Assembly (NCBI GenBank): GCA_036583965.1
Contig: JAZBQD010000014.1
Span: forward strand, 558,001 to 622,000
Direction: 5' to 3'
Origin: Prunella strophiata
Taxonomy: Eukaryota > Chordata > Aves > Passeriformes > Prunellidae
Length of the DNA stretch: 64,000 bases
Below the pieces are notes generated by a model. That model saw only the letters and a list, made by a program, of their open reading frames with translations. It was not told the DNA's origin and searched no databases. The translations under genes and the position numbers were made by a program. Shown one piece after another: positions 63,138-64,000 of the stretch. The first letter of the stretch is position 1, and every line of letters starts with the position of its first letter.

Positions 63138-64000
63138 AACCTGAACTGATGTTTTGCATGAGATGTTTTGCATGAGAACTTCTTGATGTTTTGCATGAGA
63201 ACTGTACAAATCCAGCAAATTAACTGCTGCTACAGGAGACCAGCTGCTTGTGGAAGGGTGCTCAGCAAGACACCAGGCAGTGCTTGGATTCCCCAGGCCA
63301 GAGAACAAATGCTGCTTTCCTGAGCAGGGAAGGGAGGATGCAGGAGCATCCCCTGGAGTTCCACAGCTTTTCAGTCTGCAAACAGAGGGGATCAAGTGCA
63401 TCTAAATTAAAAGGGAAAGTGATAATTATGTGCTGGTACCATGATGGGTGCTTCATCCATACCTGGGTAGATCAAATTAGCCTTGCAAGGCATCACACAG
63501 CAAAAACCTTCTGGGTAAAATACATAGGAAATGAATTTGGGCTTTAGACCCTGGAGATCACATTTCTATATTGTTCATCCTCTTTTATCATGTAGAGGTG
63601 TAAAAGAAAAGAAAGGTTGGTCTTCAAAGACACCACATCAGACTGGGAACAAATTCCTAGAGGAATTTATACTTCTCAAGAATGTGCTTAAGGTATGACC
63701 AAAGAATGGAGGTGGTGACATTCTGCTTCTGTATCTGAAAAGCTGCTAAAGATCTTTTCACCAGCAATGCAGGGAGAACAGCCTTAGAAGGGCATTCTTG
63801 GGCCCTTCTTTTGTGCCATTTTGTGATGCCTTAGAAGGGCATTTTTTTCTATGTAAAGTTCACACATAAATGCAGAGAAAATAATAGACTAATGAAATGC
63901 TTGCTTGGTGGTATCAAACTTCCCCCAAGACCTAAAAACCATCACTAAAATTTTATATGCCCAGGGAAAAGAATGCTGACTCGCATGCAGCTACAAAAAA
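63138..64000. other. Non-coding stretch to window end
   Basis: Contains the small 'gatgttttgcatgaga' array at 63,148-63,203 and a repeated 'gccttagaagggcatt' word near 63,782 and 63,829. No exon recognised. The window ends inside unassigned sequence. Confidence 0.45.
63148..63203 (+). repeat. Short irregular tandem repeat
   Basis: Three copies of gatgttttgcatgaga-type wording start at 63,148, 63,162 and 63,185, giving periods of 14 and then 23 bp. The second and third copies share a longer 'agaactt/agaact' tail. It abuts the right edge of the solo LTR, so it is part of the empty-site flank and not the LTR. Confidence 0.9.

Noticed and set aside
1..64000. tRNA, rRNA, CRISPR, operon or phage features
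   Set aside because: I found no clover-leaf with A/B boxes, no rRNA words, no regularly spaced repeats with unique spacers and no compact gene clusters. The sequence has vertebrate intron/intergenic character throughout.

Overview
This window looks like vertebrate, most likely avian and probably songbird (passerine), genomic DNA. It is AT-rich and almost free of protein-coding sequence. It carries several CR1 LINE 3'-end fragments on both strands, several small avian-type endogenous retrovirus solo LTRs, and many long poly-T/poly-A tracts. It has one sharply bounded CpG island. I see no bacterial, phage or organellar features, no CRISPR array and no tRNA or rRNA.

Layout. Bases 1-19,800 are non-coding flank with CR1 fragments (1.87-2.26 kb, 3.19-3.42 kb), a spaced direct duplication (6.44-6.65 and 7.60-7.85 kb) and two solo LTRs with target-site duplications (11.83-12.27 kb on +, 13.26-13.42 kb on -). 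A CpG island at about 19.84-20.96 kb holds a promoter-like segment (pyrimidine mirror tract, TATA-like box, GC boxes) and the only well-supported coding exon. That is a short plus-strand first exon encoding an arginine-rich N-terminus followed by a hydrophobic signal-peptide-like core. It ends at a consensus splice donor at 20,522. I cannot name the gene.

From 20.5 kb to the window end I recognise no second coding exon, so the remaining 43 kb is most simply the start of a long first intron. It holds CR1 fragments at 30.5, 32.3-32.8, 35.3, possibly 55.4, and 60.7-60.9 kb. LTRs lie at about 54.5-54.9 kb (-) and 62.516-63.131 kb (+, intact 6-bp target-site duplication). There is a nested minisatellite at 38.3-38.5 kb, a 121-bp tandem duplication at 42.4-42.66 kb, and several strong inverted repeats. 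Some low-repeat, homeodomain-motif-rich stretches are candidate enhancers, but conservation cannot be judged from one sequence.

I did not find a convincing new biological system. The points most worth checking are the identity and start codon of the signal-peptide exon, the unexplained 6.4/7.6 kb duplication, the 43.9 kb hairpin, the ZEB/SNAI-type E-box palindrome at 61.08 kb and the nested minisatellite.
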